DNA from: Dimorphilus gyrociliatus
Lineage: Eukaryota > Annelida > Polychaeta > Dinophilidae
Length of the DNA: 64,000 bases
NCBI GenBank assembly: GCA_904063045.1
Contig: CAJFCJ010000010.1
Coordinates: forward strand, 434,001-498,000
Direction of reading: 5' to 3'
A model generated the notes under the pieces. That model had not been told where the DNA came from, searched no databases, and worked only from the letters and a program-made list of their open reading frames with translations. Shown piece after piece: positions 1 through 12,703 of this stretch. The position numbers and the translations under genes are program-made. The stretch's first letter is position 1; each line of letters begins with the position of its first letter.

Positions 1-2588
1 TAGGCTTTAAATAGTTCTATTAGTGCTAATAATGGTATAACAAAAAGAGCTGCAGCAACCATTAGCCATCCCAAACCATTAGCCCAATCCGGATATACGT
101 ACCCACCATACTTGAACTTTTGATAATTACGTATGGAAAATCCCAAGATAAACTATATGCGTTAAAAAATAGAGAAAATATAATTTGCACCGATTAGAAT
201 ACTTAATCAAACGTACTAAAATTAAAGCAGGTGTGCAAAAAATCCACATTGCCAACCAATAATAGTCAGGTTTAAAGCCAAGCATACATTTAATATCTCT
301 GGAAAATCTTCTAAAATCTAATTGATTTGTTTGAAGAATATTCATTACTTGCAAACTATTATAATAATATCAATTGTTTTTTACCATATATCCATGCAAT
401 AGCAATTAGTTCCAGGAGGGATACAATCATCAAAGCATAGCTTGCTGAATAATTATCGAATAGTTGCATAACATAAATTCCTCCTCTCGAGCATTGTGGC
501 AAACCGATTAAAAAGAATAAAGAGCATATGAATGCGGTAAAAATAATTTTGTATTTTCTTAAAGTTTTAAATTCATCGGATATTGCAGTTATAACCGTTT
601 CCATCATGGTAAATTGACTGTCCAATCCTAAGGTTAGCAACATGATAAAAAATAATATAGACCAAAAAGTGGATACAGGCATCATTGCTATTCCCTCAGG
701 ATAGACTATAAATACTAGACCAGGGCCTAAGGAATTATTTAAATATTACTCAGTAATTAGCATAAATGCTACTTATCAAAATAGATATACCTCCATCTAC
801 TACATCTTCTATAGGCAATCCCGATCTATGAGACATATGACCAATCAGAGCAAAGACAGCAAATCCAGCTATAATTTTATTAATTAGTGAATTCATAGTA
901 AAAAGATACTTTAAGTTACCCAATATACTCGTGAAGCAGTTGAGAATAGCCACAAAGATAGCATCCCTATAAACATTATTTTTGAATTTATTATAGCTAG
1001 CCATCGTTTCCAAACCACCAAAGGCGACGCCCAAAGAATAGAATATTTGTGTAGCCGCATCATGCCAAGGCTATTTATGCAGAAATCTTTTTTTAATGCA
1101 AATTGTATGTGAAAAATTCTTGCCTTACCTTGGAATCTTTCAGATTTTCCCATTTAGGTATAACGTAATATTCTATACCATCTTTCGCTCCATCGAGTAG
1201 AGATCCCCGAATCAACAGAATGATTATAACAATGTATGGGAAAACAGCTGTAAAATATACGACTTTTCCAGACGATTTTATTCCCTTTATTAAACAAAGG
1301 AAAACAACAATCCACGATAAAAGAAGGCATAAGACCAAGTACCATTTGAACTCGGAAGTTGCATCATCAATGCCTCCGGATATGTCTAAAACTTCTCTCC
1401 TAATAAGGAAAACGTGTGTAATTTGTAGACAAAAAGAGATTTGATCCTATTCAATACTTACTCCCAATAGATTTGAGCAGGAGAAACAGGATTACACATC
1501 AACCCATAGTTCGATCCAATTGGCAAAGTACCATTGTCGCATTGTGCTCCTTAATTTTATTAAAGATGAAAGTCACAAATATTTATACATAGGATTAATA
1601 TATCATCAATCTCTTACTGATTTCTTCCCTCCTAATTGTCGCATTTTCTCCAAGATCTCTCAAACTACAATTGTACTTTGTTATCCACTCATCTTTGCAC
1701 TCTGACCACGGTACGTCAGATCGAAATGATGCAAAGAGGTAGTAAAAACCGTACGCAATTATCATATTGTAGTAAATACAAACAAGTGCCGATATTATCA
1801 CCATAGCATATCCAAGTCCTTTAAACAACGGCATTGCTGCCCAAACTGATATTGGTCCCAAAGAACCGTATTGACCAAATGCCATTTCAAGAAAAAAGAG
1901 TGGCAATCCAGCGAATATCAACATAATAACATAAGGAATAAGGAAAGAGGCTGTTCGTAATTAAAAATAAAAAAATTGAGCCTATAATCTTAAAATTGTT
2001 TTATGACAAAAAAACAAGATGAAAAGTAGGTATAAAAGTAAAGTAATAAAAGTTGAAAAGTTAAACAATTGTATAGTTGAAAACATGGCGATAGATGAAG
2101 AAAAATATTATACGTAGTTGTTACTTTAGCTACTATAAAATTGAATATAAGTACTGTTGGATATGCATAACTCCTTTAAGACTAATATTATCAAAGTACT
2201 GTAAATAAATAGAAAATAGAAGCACAATGCAAAAAATGAGAAATTTAAGCAGTGGTAAAGAATGACAAGTTAAAAGTTCTTATTTAACTCTTTTCTTTTT
2301 TGCTGACATATATATAATACCTTTTATAAACAAGTCAGTCTTTTCTCTCTTTTTTTTCATTATATCATTTAACTTAATAGACAACGTATAAGCGTAATAG
2401 ACTATTATATCCATATATTACAGACCTCCTCCATTTTCGTACGCTTTGAATGGAAATCTCCAAATATTACCAAGCCCCACTGCATATCCTACCGATGACA
2501 ATATAAAATCAAATCTCCCACTCCAATTTCCTCTTTTATCATTTTCATCGCCTTCGCAAGCAACTTTATTAGCGATTACCATTGAACC
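1..2588 (-). CDS. SLC6 Na+/Cl- neurotransmitter transporter, glycine-transporter-like (partial, 3' end outside window)
   Basis: Plasma-membrane sodium- and chloride-coupled symporter; the closest resemblance I recognise is the glycine transporter branch. Nine exons join in frame: 2426-2588, 1618-1950, 1462-1549, 1129-1399, 791-1070, 385-726, 217-347 and 1-152 (about 586 residues), plus a likely upstream exon ending at 2734. TM1 carries the SLC6 hallmark [14 protein letters not shown] followed by YENGG; TM3 reads through [14 protein letters not shown]; the extracellular loop 2 has Cys residues; TM5 starts YWEREVL, as in glycine transporters; TM6 has [15 protein letters not shown]8 region contains [12 protein letters not shown]. 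The last exon covers TM12 ([12 protein letters not shown]) and is cut by the window edge, so the C-terminal tail is missing. The exact start codon is unresolved: the exon 2734 to about 2810 reads in frame but has a stop upstream and no Met before it, so another 5' exon is likely. Confidence 0.93.
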
Positions 2589-2733
2589 CTTAAAAAATAG
2601 ATTTAACATAAAGTTAAACATGAAAAAGTAAAGATTTTTAACAAAAGGACTAGTTTAAAAACACAATGCTAAATTCAAATTATTAAACTACAGGTAATGA
2701 AATAATATAAATTATACATTGGAGAAAGCATAC

Positions 2734-2812
2734 CTTTTTATTCTTTCCAAACATATTGTCTACTGGATCTAAATCACTTGGAGCGATCAAATGTAAATTA
2801 GAAACTGCCAAT
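2734..2812 (-). CDS. Probable upstream coding exon of the SLC6 transporter
   Basis: On the minus strand this stretch reads SNLHLIAPSDLDPVDNMF and ends AAG followed by gtatgc, which joins in phase 0 to the acceptor ttttttaag at 2589 (next codons GGT TCA ATG). The join gives a continuous cytoplasmic N-terminus leading into the first membrane segment. A possible acceptor (attggcag) lies near 2812. It has no start codon of its own, so either translation starts in a further exon, or at ATG 2582-2580 inside the next exon and this stretch is untranslated. Confidence 0.5.
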
Positions 2813-2870
2813 TCTACAGTTTTCGTTCATTGAAATACTATTGTATAGGTCTACAACAAATTAATATTGA

Positions 2871-3709
2871 ACAACGCGCTTGGGAATGAGCTGCCTGGAG
2901 CTTTTTTTTCACGCTATCCAAATTCTTTCCTTACTCATTCTATTCAATATGCTTTGTATAAAAATAAGAATACACTGACAACTACAATATATAAACAAGC
3001 ACTCTGTCAAAATTTGACATGGCACCGTAGAAAGCCTTTATTAAATATTTTCAAATTTTACAAGGTTGTCCTTGGACCATTTTAAGTTCTTATCATAAAT
3101 AGTATAAAGATACTAACTAGTGAATTCCTGTTTTGATCAGTTTCAAAAAGGCTAGGCTAAGAGGAATGCAGACTTTGTATTATTTAAATTATATTTATAT
3201 AATTTTATTATTCAGTTAAAACTTATTACTTTTCTTAATAAACTTATCACTTAATTAATAAATTAATGGCAAAATAGGAAATTGTATAAAATTTAAAAAA
3301 AAATGAAATATTTAATATCGAAAAGCTATGAAAATAATAAAGGGAGAGGAGGAGCATTTCTATTTTTTGCACAATGATAACAAGAGGACTGATTTTCAAC
3401 TTGAATAATATTGATTGATGATGTTTGTGATAACGAAAGAATGATTTTAGGTTTTTAAATAAATAAAAATGGTGCATAATCTCTAAGCAGGAATATTTGC
3501 TTTCAAACAAAAAATAAGAAACAAATAAATAGCAACAAATTTTCAAGTTAATGTTTTTTCTCATCTTATACTTTATATATATATATATATATATATAAAT
3601 GTATGTACACACAAACGATCTTGTGAATGAAATTCAAATGTAATTAAAAAAATATTTTTGATGAATACAAACAGTCAGCTTTTATAGTTCAAGATGGTGA
3701 ATGACTGAA
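2871..3709. other. Intergenic AT-rich DNA between SLC6 5' end and ING 3' end
   Basis: No coding signal that I can support on either strand. Contains a (TA)n microsatellite at about 3574-3598 and poly(A)/poly(T) runs. Short open frames here are low-complexity. The SLC6 promoter and the ING 3' UTR should both lie here. Confidence 0.6.
3574..3598. repeat. (TA)n microsatellite
   Basis: Uninterrupted TA dinucleotide run directly visible. Confidence 0.95.
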
Positions 3710-4662
3710 CTATTTCAGATCCGCTCTCATTATATTTGATTTATCACCCCTGCAATCTGGACAGTACCATTTACCCTTTGGTTTTGTTATTAGTTTCATG
3801 CAATCAAAATGAAACCATTCAATTGAACAGCCATCATTGTCGCACCCGACCATTTGACCATAAGAAACTTGATTACATGTACAATATCTCGGTTCGTCTG
3901 GATCTATGTCACTTGATATGGACTTATCATCTTTCGACTGCTTTTTCCTTACTTCTCTTTTGACCTTTTTTATTTGCCTATCATCATCGATATCTTTTAA
4001 TTGTGATTCGGGTATCCTTTGTCGCTTCGATCGCTTTCGGGCGTCTAGGGAATTTCTGTCCTCGACCGAATGCTTCACATGTTTGTTAACTGGCTTGCTG
4101 ACTGGTCGGGGGGCTGACACGGTTTGCTTCATAGAATCCATTGTATTATCGGCAAACGATGGGTCTGTAGGAAAGATATACGTTTTATCATTCTTACATG
4201 ATTGATGACTAGGCTTAAATTACTATATATTACAAAATTTTGATAAAATATTTACCTAAATTTTCTAAATCATTTTGTAACTGCCTTGTATATTTGTCAA
4301 CGTACTCCTGAGTTTGTACTATTAGCTCATTTTGGCAGTCTAAATTTTCTTGATGGTTGATGAGAAGTCGATAGGTATTATTATACCATTTCTTTCGAGC
4401 AACATTATCATTTTCAATTTCTTCGAATTGTTTCAACGAGTTTTCAATATCATTTACTAGTTCTGAAAATACAGCACAGATTATGCACAGTAAAGATATA
4501 TACAGATATTTTCATACGTTGTGAGCGATAATCCAACTCTCTAATTTGGGTTGTGTTGTGAACGATGTCTTCTGGCAGATTTTCCGTTGTATCCAAATAA
4601 TTTTTTAAATAAACGGCACCACATATGGCCTCCACAGCAGCATTATTAATGCCCGGAGCCAT
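3710..4662 (-). CDS. Inhibitor of growth (ING1/ING2-like) PHD finger protein
   Basis: ING proteins recruit histone acetyltransferase or deacetylase complexes to H3K4me3 in the nucleus. Three exons (4518-4662, 4256-4462, 3710-4164) join in frame to 268 residues, the usual ING length. The N-terminal ING domain has the signature [16 protein letters not shown], followed by a helical coiled-coil stretch. A basic, KR-rich linker (about 145-195) is a likely nuclear localisation region. The C-terminal PHD finger (about 212-259) shows the complete C4-H-C3 set: [16 protein letters not shown], then IEWFHFDC and [14 protein letters not shown]; the aromatic Y and W that build the H3K4me3 cage are present. 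Start chosen at ATG 4662 because the codon 12 nt upstream in frame is TTG. I assign ING1/2 rather than ING3/4/5 from the PHD (CNQVSYGxM) but this is not decisive. Confidence 0.95.
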
Positions 4663-5550
4663 GACTGCTAGCAAGCTGTGAATGCAGATTATAGTAAACG
4701 CAGTTTCCGCGATTTGTCTATTTCCGGTTTCGATACGAATTTCGATTATATCGAAGTTCGATTAATATTGCGATTTATCATTCGATTAATTAAAATTAAA
4801 TAGCCTATGTTTAAAGTTAAAGTTATCTAGGATTCATCCTTATATTCCTTATTGAGATCGCTAGCTGTTTGAATAATTATTTTTTTACGAAAAATGAATA
4901 TTTTTCATTCATATTAATGCTAGGGAAAAATATGTTCTATGTTCTAAATTACTTTTAAATATATTTAAGAAGGCAGAAATTATTAATATTAATCTAACTT
5001 TACAGTTTAACATTAATCTTGAAACTTTTTATTTATTTAAGTTTAGTAAATTTTTCTTATTATATATCATGCTGGCAAAAGAAATGTAATTTTAAAATGT
5101 CTCCTCAAAACAAAACATTTCAGCTCTCTACTTCACGATTTATATTTTTAAATATTACAAACAATTTTTCTGTATCATCATTGTTGAACAATAGTAATAA
5201 AAATAATAATAAATCGATTTGACATAAATCTTCGATCTTATAAACTTCCGGTCAAAGCGTCAGTCGAATGCGCATGCGCCAATTACAAGACACTGAAGCA
5301 GTTTGGAAAGCTGTTTCGAATTTTTCAAAACTTTATACTTAACGTTACCCATAGAAGTATTTGGCAGACAAAAATTCTTTGGTGTTATATTATCTTTTTT
5401 ACATCTAAAATAATACTTAATAATTCTATGTGCTGGGATATAAACATTTCGTTATTTACTTAATAAATCGAATAAACAATAAATAAATCTACGTGTTGTC
5501 AGTTGGACATAATGTTGAAAAATATAAAGAATTTCATTAGCATTTATTAA
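4663..5550. promoter_or_regulatory. ING 5' flank / UGT 3' flank with housekeeping-type promoter motifs
   Basis: This gap lies between the ING start and the UGT stop, both on the minus strand, so the only promoter expected is that of ING. It holds a cluster of five TTCGAT hexamers at 4729-4786, an ETS-like ACTTCCGGT at 5244-5252, and an NRF1-like palindrome TGCGCATGCGC at 5269-5279. The ETS plus NRF1 pair is typical of broadly expressed promoters in animals. No coding sequence is supported. Confidence 0.55.
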
Positions 5551-7349
5551 CTATTCACTTTTTGTTTTATTACGCTTAAGCAGTTTCCAACAGCACCTTA
5601 CAAGACAAACTGTGACAAATATGATGATTAGCAATACTATTAATATTAAGAATATAATAAGCATCCAAACATCAAATAAATATCTTTGAAATGTTGATAA
5701 ATTGTTAACGGCCGGTCTGAGATGGTCAGCACCAAACTTTGCCACGTGATTAATCCAAAATATAGCTTTTTCCGTAGGTTTAGGGGAAAAGTCGTTAAAT
5801 ATTGCTGATAGTTGAATAGACGCATTCAGATAGCTGAAATATGGGAGAAATTAGTTAAAATATAGGATGATTTGCTAATTATAAATTATTAAACAAACCT
5901 TGTATTTTCTATCAAATTACGAATTTTAGGGACAAGCTTGGTAAACTTATCGTTCCGTCCATCGTAAACTTCCGCAACACCTTTCTTACGTAATCTAGCA
6001 CCATTATCGATACCATCCCCACTGATTGGTATGATAAGTAAAGGAACAGCTGCCTTTACAGCCTCGTAAATACTATTCAAATCACCATTGGTGATAATTA
6101 ACCGACAATTCGGATTCTCTGTTGGAACAGAAGGTTTTAGGCTGAACATAATATAAAAATATTTAGTAACCTAGTAGCGCTGGTCTTGGTATTCTCCTGA
6201 ATTGATGTACGGTCATAGGACCACTGTTTACTGGGCATCTTAGAGACCAAATCCATTCAATATCGTTTACTTTTGATAATTCTTCTGCTAGAAAAAAGAG
6301 AAATTCTTCATCTGCGCAAAAATCATGCTCAGAGTCAATTGAAACGATTCCAAATGGATGACTTGCTAAAGATAAAAAATCCCTATCTAAATTCTCATTA
6401 GACTTTTCAGTTATCATGCCACCAACGTGAACAATATTAGGAGTTAGTGGACGGGGATAATCGAAAGACAAATCGGAATTGATCAACCAAAGTAAAGAAT
6501 TGGCTCTAATATCCCAAATGGATTTAGACGGTGATATGTTAAGTGAATCTTTGAGATCCGAATACTCCTTGTAAAGTTTCGATGCAAAGTACGATAGCGA
6601 ATAATGTAAAATAACACTTTGTATCCTTTGGCCATAGTTCATATCGTCTGGAAAACCACTGAAAAGAGGTGGTACCCAAGACATTGGAGTTGGTACAGAT
6701 GCATCCAAATAGCTAAGATAAGAAGAACATTCAAAAACTACAAAGTTTAGCTTTAATTTTTCAGCTAGTAAATAACCGCACGTAAAAAACTGTGTGATTT
6801 ATAATTATATGAATAAATTATTAACTTATAATATTATAGTTTTTCTATGATAAGACTATTGAATATTAATATATACATTGATAATTATAAATCACACTCA
6901 ACCTGATCGATAATTAAGAGATCAAAATTTTCTTTTTCCACTCTTTCAATAAAATTACTATCCGTTAACATTTTCTTACATTCCTGCACGAATGTTGAAC
7001 GAAGTAGCTCAGAATGTTTACCTTCGGACGAACTATTCCTTCTGAGTAAACTTTTTGAATGTTGTCGTAAAGCGTGACCAAAATTTTCTTCTTCTTTTTC
7101 AGATAGAGACGAAGACAATGCCAACTCTTTTACGTCTCGGGGTAATTTATGCTTTCGCCTTGATTGAATGAAAAATGTAATTTCATGATCCGTTCTATGG
7201 GCCAACTTTCCTGATAGAATTTTCATAAGTGTAAAATGGTCTCGGGGAGAGTATTTTGTTAGTGGTAAGGTTAGCATAAGCATCTTCTTTTCTCTTGAAG
7301 GTATAAATGACACAGTAACGAAAAATAACGCAAGATAGTAACGATGCAT
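5551..7349 (-). CDS. UDP-glycosyltransferase, divergent, membrane anchored
   Basis: Four exons (6903-7349, 6171-6789, 5899-6118, 5551-5833) join exactly to 522 residues, the normal animal UGT length. UGTs move a sugar from a UDP donor to small lipophilic acceptors in the ER lumen. An N-terminal signal peptide (MHRYYLALFFVTVSF) precedes the acceptor domain; SPRDHF matches the position of the usual catalytic His. The C-terminal half shows WINHV, the GADHLRPA block, a membrane helix around WMLIIFLILIVLLIII and a short Lys-rich tail for ER retention. Odd point: the donor-binding signature is degenerate. Where family members have PxLLxHPxxxxFITHGG followed later by DQ, this protein has RPALLENPNCRLIITNGD (about 349-368) and then GDGIDN. 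The His-Gly-Gly and the Asp-Gln pair are therefore both altered. It may have changed donor use or be a pseudoenzyme. Start chosen at ATG 7349 for the signal peptide; the open frame upstream begins with TTG. Confidence 0.93.
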
Positions 7350-8524
7350 TTCTTTTTTTATTGTATATACGTTGAAACGAAAACGCGCCAATTCATGTAT
7401 TATCGCTCGAAAGTTACAATAATACCCTTTCGAAAACGCCTAAAGCTTCCAAAACTAATTAGTATCCATAATTAACAATCTTTCTCATTCTTATCCAACG
7501 AATTTAACAACATACAAGAAGCAGAAATAATAAATCGACTGAAAGAAGGGAGTAAACCCTCTTTTTGGAAGCTGTCCAGCAGGCGTTGGAACACGTTTTG
7601 ATATTTTGCATCTCTGAAACACTGAAATTCTCTTGCCATATTCACAGGCAAAATTCCCTGTAAAACATTCTAATTACTTTTATATACAGCCTAAACGTTT
7701 CAAAAGCAGAATAATTATTATGTTAATACAGCTCTATGACATTTTATAATCGAACGGATAACAATAGAAAGGAAATTCTAATATGAATGCAGTCTATTAG
7801 TAATATTTTTAGAGACAAAGAAATCTTATAAAACATATAAGAATGTGTTCAACTGATGTAACGATTTACTTCCCTACCAAGAACAGAATGTTGATATATC
7901 TTATACTCTTCTTTGTATTTTATTACAAAGACTTTGTTTACTCTAGTTATGTTCTCTATTTATTTAACATTCCAGAAGTTTTACAGGTTTTATGTAAAAC
8001 GTACTTACGTTCTTAAACTATTATGCTTAATAGTAAACAAATTTATTTCATTATAACAGAAGAATGTAAATTTTAAAGATTCCTCAATCAAGACAAGAGA
8101 AACTGTCCAAGATCGAATGAGTAACTAAGAGTGATTAAGTCTACGAAGAGTCATCAATATAAGAAACTAAAGATAAATTCGAAATATATATAAAAATTAC
8201 GAATAAACAATAGAAACAAACAAATAAACAAATCATTAATAAATCCCTTTAATAGTAGAAATATCAAAGAAAACGTATGCTTTCCTTTCAAGATAGTTTC
8301 ATTTAGGAAGAAATATTATGACTAACATAATTGAGAAAAATAACCTATCATAGTAAACCATTTTTTGAAAGAAGCCAGGGTATTACATATGTATAGCCTT
8401 TGTGTATAACCATAGAGGGCGCTTATTGATGGCCTGTTCTATTATCATTTGCTGTGCTCTTTGTAAATTCATTTTCATACGGCTTACAATCATTAGATAT
8501 CAGAAGTGAAGTTTAAAAAAAAAT
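7350..8524. other. Intergenic region between divergent UGT and myosin genes
   Basis: A head-to-head gap of about 1.2 kb that must carry both promoters. No open frame is supported. A CTCF-like element TAGAGGGCGC is at 8413-8422, close to the myosin start. Otherwise plain AT-rich DNA. Confidence 0.6.
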
Positions 8525-11500
8525 ATGTTAGGAGAGGTTGATGATCTAATAACGTTAGCTGAATTTAACGAGAATATCCTCGTTAATAGTTTGAAAGCTC
8601 GTTATCGACAAAATAAGATATACGTAAGTAGAAAGAAGGGAAAATATTTTTGAGTCATAAACATTCTGAATAATACTAATTGAATTTAGAATATATATTT
8701 ATACTTTAAATACAGTTTCTTTTATTAAACAATTAATTGTTTGTTATATTCTCTGCAGACGTATTTAGGAGATATTTTAGTTGCAGTTAATCCATTCAAA
8801 AGCTTGGGATTATATGGAAGTAAAGAGCAATTACTATATCGTAATGAAAGACGAACTAATTTAGCTCCTCACATATTTGCTATTGCCGACTCTTGCTATA
8901 GTAATATCTGTGGAAATGGACCAAATGAACCAAAAAATCAATGCATTATTATAAGGTTCTTATGAACTAGATTTTAAATATTTTAACTTGCTGACTCTTT
9001 AAAAAAATACTATTGCTGATATGATTTAGTGGAGAAAGCGGAGCAGGTAAAACGGAGAGTTCAAAGCTCTTAATAAAACAAATAGTTCACCTGAGCCAAG
9101 ACTTTTCTCCTCTAGAACAACAGATTGTTCAAGTATATTTATATATACATAATTTTTATTATAATATTAAAAATATCAATTTATCAGGTCAATCCATTAC
9201 TTGAAGCTTTTGGCAATGCACAAACTGTAATGAATGATAATTCAAGTAGATTTGGGAAGTATATTATGCTCAACTTTGTCAGAGGAGTCAGTAAGTTGAA
9301 CAGAAAAATCGAAACTAGAATTTTATTTTGTGAATGCCATCTAGTGTTTAAAATATATATTCACCTTATACCTCTCTAATTATATTTTCTGAAATAACAG
9401 TGGTAGGTGCGAAAATATCTGATTATCTACTAGAAAAATCTAGAATTGTTCATCAAAATGACGGTGAAGAGAATTTTCACGCTTTCTATTATCTTCTATC
9501 GTCTCCAGAAATGAAAGTAAAATGGAATTTAAAAGATGCTGAAGAGTATACGTAAATATACTTTTATATTATATATTTTTATTGCGTAATATATTAATTA
9601 ATATCTAAATTAATTCTCATTTTTGCTCTAGATATTTGAATAATGGAGCAATTTTTTCAAAAAATACAAATCTCATGAAAGAGAGATTTGATGATTTAAA
9701 AGATGCTATGGATTTAGTAGGATTTAGCGATGAAGAGCAAGAGCTGCTTTTTGAAATGGTCGCTGGGTGTTTAACTATGGGAAATATTCGTATGCAAGAA
9801 AATGAAAATGATGAAGTTTTAATTGACCAGAACTCGAATGAATTTCTATTTGTTGCGGTAAATGGGCTTTTTTATTCTCTTTCCCTGATAAGATAAGGAT
9901 TAAACACTTAAAAAAAACCTCAATTTATACAGAATTGCTTTGGACTGCATACAGATGAATTTTATGATATTTTAATATCAAATACAACCAAGACTAGAGC
10001 CGATACGATCACAAGAAATTATAGTAAAAAAGAGGCTAAAGGTTTTCATTTTTAACCTAATTAAATATTTATTTCGTATAGACTAATTGAAAAGCTTATT
10101 AAATTAAATAGACGTCAGAGACGCCGTAGCGAAATTTATATATGGGAAAATGTTTGGATGGGTAGTCTATCGTGTAAATCAATCCATAGCGTCAAAGGAT
10201 ACGAACTCTTATAAAAATTATCAGGAAATAGGAATTCTAGACATTTTTGGATTTGAACACTTCCAACATAACAGCTTTGAACAGGCTTGCATTAATTTAG
10301 CAAATGAACAGTTACAGTTTTTCTTCAATAAGGTATATATATATCTTTGTTATCTTTGTTATTTAAGTAAAATGAATGAAAAATTGATGGAATTTTTTGT
10401 TTCTCTCTTGCCCTTAGCATGTGTTCATTCTTGAGCAAGAGGAATATAAAAGAGAAGGACTAGAATGGAAAGATATTTCTTACGAGGACAATCAAGGCGT
10501 TTTAGATTTATTCTTAAATAAAACAAATGGAATATTAGCAAATTTGGACGAAACATGTAAATTACCAAGAGGAAATGATCAAGTGTTCTTTCAAAGTTTA
10601 GAAAATAAATTATCTGGGAATAATCTATTAATACTATCAAAGAGAAATCATCTATGTTTCTATATAAAACATTATGCGTCTCAAGTTGAATACTCGGCAG
10701 AAACTTGGGTTGAAAAGAATAAAGATACAATACCCAATAATATTGAACAATTGCTTTGCGGTAGTGAAAAGCTACTTATTCAAGAGATTTTTACAGGTAA
10801 ACTTTATTTTATCTCTTCAAAATTAAATTTTTAAACAAGTTTTATTTCTTTCCAGTCACTCAAGCAAATATCGACGATGATAAAACGATTTCTAAATCTA
10901 ACTTTAGAAATTCCAAAATGGTAATATAATATAATTCCCGTATTATCAATTCCGTTAAATTACTACAATTGGAAAACTTATAATTAACAGATTGCTTTTA
11001 CTGAAGTTAAAAAAAGAAAACATACAGTAGGCCTACAATTTAAGGTGAGAAGAACAAATATACATTATTTACTTTTAGTAACGGTTATAAAAATTGAATT
11101 GTTCAATAACATTCTATGTCATTTTCTTCTCTATTGTTTATGTATAATATACATGCTATATATCTAAATATATACATATATGCATATATATAGATATATA
11201 TTGTAACTTTTAATAGAAATCTCTGGAGACTCTGTTGGCTAGAATGTTATTATCTCAACCAATTTTTATAAGATGTATTAAGCCCAACACGAAGAAGATA
11301 TCAAATTCTTTTGATGACGAATTCGTTAAAGCCCAAGTTCGTATTTACTTTATTTACTTACCTTATACAACTCATATTTTCTAACTTTTTTTAATGTCAA
11401 CAGTTACTTTATACTGGTATGCTAGAGACAATAAAAATAAGAAAAGAAGGATTCGCTATTAGACCATCCTTTAATGAATTCTTTAATAAGTAAGTAAAAT

Positions 11501-12703
11501 AAAATAACAACGCCATCTAGAGTGCAAAAATGTGTAATAATTGAAATAGAAATTTCCCACAATGTTATTCAAGATTGTTTAAACGTATAATAGCGTAATA
11601 AATGAATCTATCCAATTTCAGATATAAGGTTATTTATTTCGGCTGTCCAATGGATAAGAGCAAAGATATTCGAGAGAAATGTAAACAAATACTTGAATTT
11701 ACTAAACTTAAGGGTTGGAAGATAGGAAAGACTAAAATCTTTTTAAAGCTCAACCACGTCGATGTTTTGACAGACAAAATATCTAATGTGTCAAAGTTGG
11801 TAGTGAAAATGCAAAAGAGTAAGTTCATTACTAGAATATATATATATATATATACTGTATATACTGGATATTTGTTAAAAATATACTATTATTAACTTAG
11901 TTGTTCGAGGCTTTTTGGATAGAAGAAGAGTAGAAAAGCTTAGGAAAATAGCAGAAAAGAAGAAAGAAGAAATAAAATCTCTGTTAAATTATACGGTTGA
12001 ACGAAACAATTTTATTATGAATTTGTTGCAACGTCATGTTGAAGAGGATAAAAAGAGAAATCAAGGTAAAAATTTACTCAAAGTTGAGGATGTTTAATTT
12101 TTACAAATGCTAAAATAATTTTACGTTTTTAAGGTAAGAAGAAACAAGAAGAAGAAAAACCTACACCTTTGAAGACGACGACAACAACAAATTTGCAACA
12201 GCCAGTAAGGATGAGAAAACCTCCAAGTCCGCCTAAGAGACACCCTGAAACTCCTGTACAGAGAGAACCTCCGTCTTTAAAGGAAGAAATTGCAGCATGG
12301 TTCGAAGAGAAAGAAAAGAAAAAGCTTTATGACCGTAACGGTTCAAAACCGTATTGGTTCCACGGAATGATAAAAAGAAGGTACAATCATATAGCCATTA
12401 TTTTTCAATAAATATTTCAGACCCGTATAATTATCATGTCCTTTTTTCCATAGCGATAGTGAAACTTATTTAAAACAACGCAAAAATGGAAATTTTCTTA
12501 TTCGACTCAGTGACACAAGATTTAACTACTCGTTGTCGTTTAAAACAGAAGAGCGATGTCGTCATTATATAATAGATTTAACTCTACACGGAAAATATGT
12601 TATCCGAAACGAGAAGAAAGTTCATAGGTCGCTTAATGATTTAGTTAACTATTACAGAAAACATCATATATCAAATTGGCCAAATGGTTATTTAGTTGAT
12701 TAA
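8525..12703 (+). CDS. Class-III-like unconventional myosin with C-terminal SH2 domain
   Basis: Actin-based motor fused to a phosphotyrosine-binding module. Seventeen exons sum to exactly 2772 nt (923 residues): 8525-8623, 8759-8955, 9030-9132, 9188-9290, 9401-9551, 9632-9857, 9933-10041, 10112-10332, 10418-10796, 10856-10920, 10991-11044, 11217-11336, 11404-11489, 11622-11818, 11901-12065, 12134-12380, 12454-12703. The motor begins almost at the N-terminus, with no kinase and no SH3-like subdomain. P-loop GESGAGKT about 100-107; switch [10 protein letters not shown] 149-157; switch II DIFGFE 373-378; IRCIKPN 587-593; [10 protein letters not shown] about 669-678. One IQ motif (VRGFLDRRR, about 705) gives a short lever. 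A basic coiled segment and a proline-rich stretch ([13 protein letters not shown]) precede the SH2 (about 832-923): WFHGMI, then FLIRLS with the pTyr-binding Arg at about 858, and a conserved His in HYIID. Nearest motor class by eye is III, but only a tree can settle it. Confidence 0.95.
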
